From Saprospiraceae bacterium (GTDB lineage Bacteria > Bacteroidota > Bacteroidia > Chitinophagales > Saprospiraceae), in the NCBI GenBank assembly GCA_026982695.1, contig JALSGS010000021.1:1-64000 (forward strand): a DNA stretch of 64,000 nucleotides, in the 5' to 3' direction. A program made the position numbers and the translations under genes. Positions within the stretch are counted from its first letter, which is position 1. Each line of letters begins with the position of its first letter. The notes beneath the pieces were generated by a model. That model was given only the letters and a program-made list of their open reading frames with translations. It did no database searches and was not told the origin of the DNA. Shown piece after piece: positions 62,269 to 64,000 of this stretch.

Positions 62269-64000
62269 TTAAAACTTCCAAGTTAGCCCCAAACTAGGCA
62301 AGATCGGCAGCTGATCGACCCTTTCGTAACGCACTCTGTCGAAAAAGAAGATATTGTTTCGGTTATAGGCATTGGTCACACTGATCGCGACGTCCAAGCT
62401 ATGCCTTTGGGCAAACTGAAAGGTACGCTTAAGCGATAGATCCAAGCGGTGGTAATCGGGCAAACGACCTGCGTTGCGACGCGTGTCGAACAGGACCCCC
62501 AACTGCCCATTACCTGTGAGTACATCGGTGGTCACGCCATCTCCAAAGTCAAATTGTTCGTAAAAACCCTGAGTGAGTGTAAAGGGGAAGCCCGTGCCGA
62601 AGTTCCAGCGCAAGGCAGCTTCCCAGGCACCTGCGGCACCAAAGGTATACGTAGCCAAGAGGTTGACATTGTGCCGCCGGTCAAAGATCGTAGGATACAC
62701 TTGCGTGCCATCGTCGCGATCTACCTGCCCTAAGGAATAGGTAGCCCAAAGATACCAATGTACATCGCTATAGCGCAGCGAAAAATCGATGCCATACGCA
62801 CGCCCTCTTTCTGTGCTGAAATCGGGGTCAGCTTCACTGCGCTTGTCGCGATTTACCTGAATGAGTTGAGAAAAGTTTTTGTAGTACCCTTCCACATTAA
62901 ACGCCAGCTCGCCCAGCACATCAAGTTCAAAGCCAACAATGGCATGCTGTGATTTTTGGAGGCGATGAGGTGCGGGCTCGCGTGTGCCGGGTTTAAAGAT
63001 CGTCTGCTCAGGCCCTGAGAGGAAACCGACAAACAGATTGACCACATCGCGCTCGTTCACGCTACTCAAGATATTTTGCGAATATATCCCTGCGGCCATT
63101 TTAAACCGAAGCCGATCCGTAGCATTGAACTTAGCACCCAATCTCGGCTCTAACACCGTGGCAGGCTGCGAGACGTAAAACTGAGCGCGTAGCCCAGGTT
63201 GCAATACCCACCGGCCGATCAATTGCTTGAAGCTCACGTATCCAGCCAATTCGGTGGTAAAGTCATTTTGTTGAATGGTGACTCCTAGAAAGTTCTTGAA
63301 CACAAAATCCGTTTCCAAGCCCGAGAAGTCAAAGCCGTAGCGCACTTCGCTATTTCGGCCAAAGTAGTTGAAATTGAGCTGGACTGCGTAATGCGTCAAG
63401 CCACTTCGGCGCGGCGCCTCATCGGCTTCCTGCAAGGCAATTTGGTATTGGGAATAAGCCATTACGCCATCGATAAGGATATTGCTACCGGGCGGTACGA
63501 GCTTGAAGTTGGCCCCCATGCCCGTCGTCTGCCAATCCAGCACCGCTACTTGCTGAAAATTCACAGCATCGGAAAAGTTAAACCCAAAGAGATTGAGCTG
63601 CGTGCCATTGCCCGCCAACAGCGAGAGCTTTCCATAAAAATCGGTGTATCGATAGGGTAAACCTGCCGAATCAGCTGCTGGCGAACGTACCCATGGATAG
63701 AGCACTGGGGCAGTTTGGTCAATATATCCACGCTTAGCCGTGCAGAGAAAGGAGGCACTTCTGCCTCCTTTTTCCGCATCAAAGCGTTTAATGGGCCCTT
63801 CTAACAATACCTTTGACTGAAAAGGATTGGCAGCTAGCTGACCTGAAAATTTGGTCTTATTGCCTTCCCTGGTCTTGATGTCCACTATGGCAGAGATGCG
63901 CCCCCCATGCTCAGCACCAAAGCCCCCTGTCAGCACGTCAATCGTCCGAATCGTTTCGGTTTCGAATACAGAGAACAGCCCAATACTGTGAAAGGGATTG
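62269..64000 (-). CDS. TonB-dependent outer-membrane receptor (3' part; start lies right of the window)
   Basis: The frame stays open through the right edge of the window, so the N-terminus is missing. The visible 577 residues start in the plug domain (ETIRTIDVLTGGFGAEHGGR, then ISAIVDIKT, a classic plug ending) and continue into a long beta-barrel with alternating aromatic strands. The product ends in LGLTWKF; the terminal Phe is the usual BAM recognition residue. It imports a ligand across the outer membrane with TonB energy. No SusD-type partner follows within the window, and the substrate cannot be told. Confidence 0.92.
   Translation of the reverse strand, partial: NPFHSIGLFSVFETETIRTIDVLTGGFGAEHGGRISAIVDIKTREGNKTKFSGQLAANPFQSKVLLEGPIKRFDAEKGGRSASFLCTAKRGYIDQTAPVLYPWVRSPAADSAGLPYRYTDFYGKLSLLAGNGTQLNLFGFNFSDAVNFQQVAVLDWQTTGMGANFKLVPPGSNILIDGVMAYSQYQIALQEADEAPRRSGLTHYAVQLNFNYFGRNSEVRYGFDFSGLETDFVFKNFLGVTIQQNDFTTELAGYVSFKQLIGRWVLQPGLRAQFYVSQPATVLEPRLGAKFNATDRLRFKMAAGIYSQNILSSVNERDVVNLFVGFLSGPEQTIFKPGTREPAPHRLQKSQHAIVGFELDVLGELAFNVEGYYKNFSQLIQVNRDKRSEADPDFSTERGRAYGIDFSLRYSDVHWYLWATYSLGQVDRDDGTQVYPTIFDRRHNVNLLATYTFGAAGAWEAALRWNFGTGFPFTLTQGFYEQFDFGDGVTTDVLTGNGQLGVLFDTRRNAGRLPDYHRLDLSLKRTFQFAQRHSLDVAISVTNAYNRNNIFFFDRVRYERVDQLPILPSLGLTWKF

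Noticed and set aside
1-64000. tRNA, rRNA, tmRNA, 4.5S RNA or insertion sequences
   Set aside because: Reading the intergenic regions by eye I found no cloverleaf, conserved rRNA segment or transposase; a covariance-model scan would be needed to exclude small RNAs.

Overview
The window is a stretch of chromosome from a member of the Bacteroidota, most likely a free-living, Saprospiria-like lineage; the class-level placement is inference. Four large secreted proteins end in type IX secretion (T9SS) sorting domains, of both the short 'type A' form and the gliding-associated 'type B' form. YidC, BatA, DUF6438 and TonB-receptor proteins have the forms usual in this phylum. Many genes are preceded by the phylum's -7 promoter element TAnnTTTG, and Shine-Dalgarno sequences are mostly absent. 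I see no rRNA, tRNA, transposase, integrase, phage module or CRISPR array; the window reads as vertically inherited core genome with lineage-specific surface proteins.

Layout. 1-654: the 3' end of an unidentified gene, then a non-coding stretch with two structured repeat units and a perfect palindrome. 655-12214: housekeeping genes (dnaG, miaA, a PlsC-type acyltransferase, an RlmI-type rRNA methylase, queA, a MacB/FtsX-type permease, a small voltage-gated cation channel, a phosphatidylserine decarboxylase-like protein, a DEAD-box helicase, a DEDDh exonuclease). 12272-15794: a secreted metalloprotease and a repeat-bearing fibre-like protein, in tandem. 16017-22494: stand-alone LigD-type polymerase, YfhO-like membrane protein, glycosyltransferase, Mpo1-like protein, a four-copy 28-bp hairpin repeat just upstream of fmt, and a DUF6804-like remnant. 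22466-30868: Lys9-like dehydrogenase, cdd, kdsB, a LysM/DPBB protein, cystathionine beta-synthase, two lipoproteins and yidC. 31037-37117: a 2026-residue T9SS cargo. 37309-41608: ffh, a secreted DUF4412-like protein and a BatA/VWA protein. 41769-49368: two tandem T9SS type B genes, an L-type lectin protein and a 1928-residue protein with about 17 Ig-like repeats. 49464-52658: NAD(P)HX repair enzyme, sirtuin and metallo-beta-lactamase-fold hydrolase. 52667-64000: acetoacetyl-CoA synthetase, a hybrid histidine kinase, superoxide dismutase, a candidate 24-residue membrane peptide, a lipoprotein, an S4 RNA-binding protein, 3-hydroxyacyl-CoA dehydrogenase, sucC and the 3' part of a TonB-dependent receptor.

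How the genes work together. The envelope theme is strong: lipid synthesis (PlsC, PSD-like), LPS precursor supply (kdsB), insertion and targeting (yidC, ffh), and large cell-surface or secreted adhesin-like proteins. Several neighbours form likely operons: acyltransferase/rlmI (ATGA overlap), channel/PSD-like (4 bp apart), fibre/protease, BatA/DUF4412-like, lectin/Ig-repeat pair, and nnrD/sirtuin (1-bp overlap). Three convergent gene pairs overlap at their 3' ends, so the genome is compact.

No single locus is a clearly new multi-gene system. The best candidates for new biology are the 28-bp hairpin array plus a coupled mini-ORF ahead of fmt, the two hairpin-plus-constant-box units upstream of dnaG, the cation channel with a TLEGW filter, the lectin/Ig-repeat T9SS pair, and the unannotated 24-residue hydrophobic peptide near 58.7 kb.
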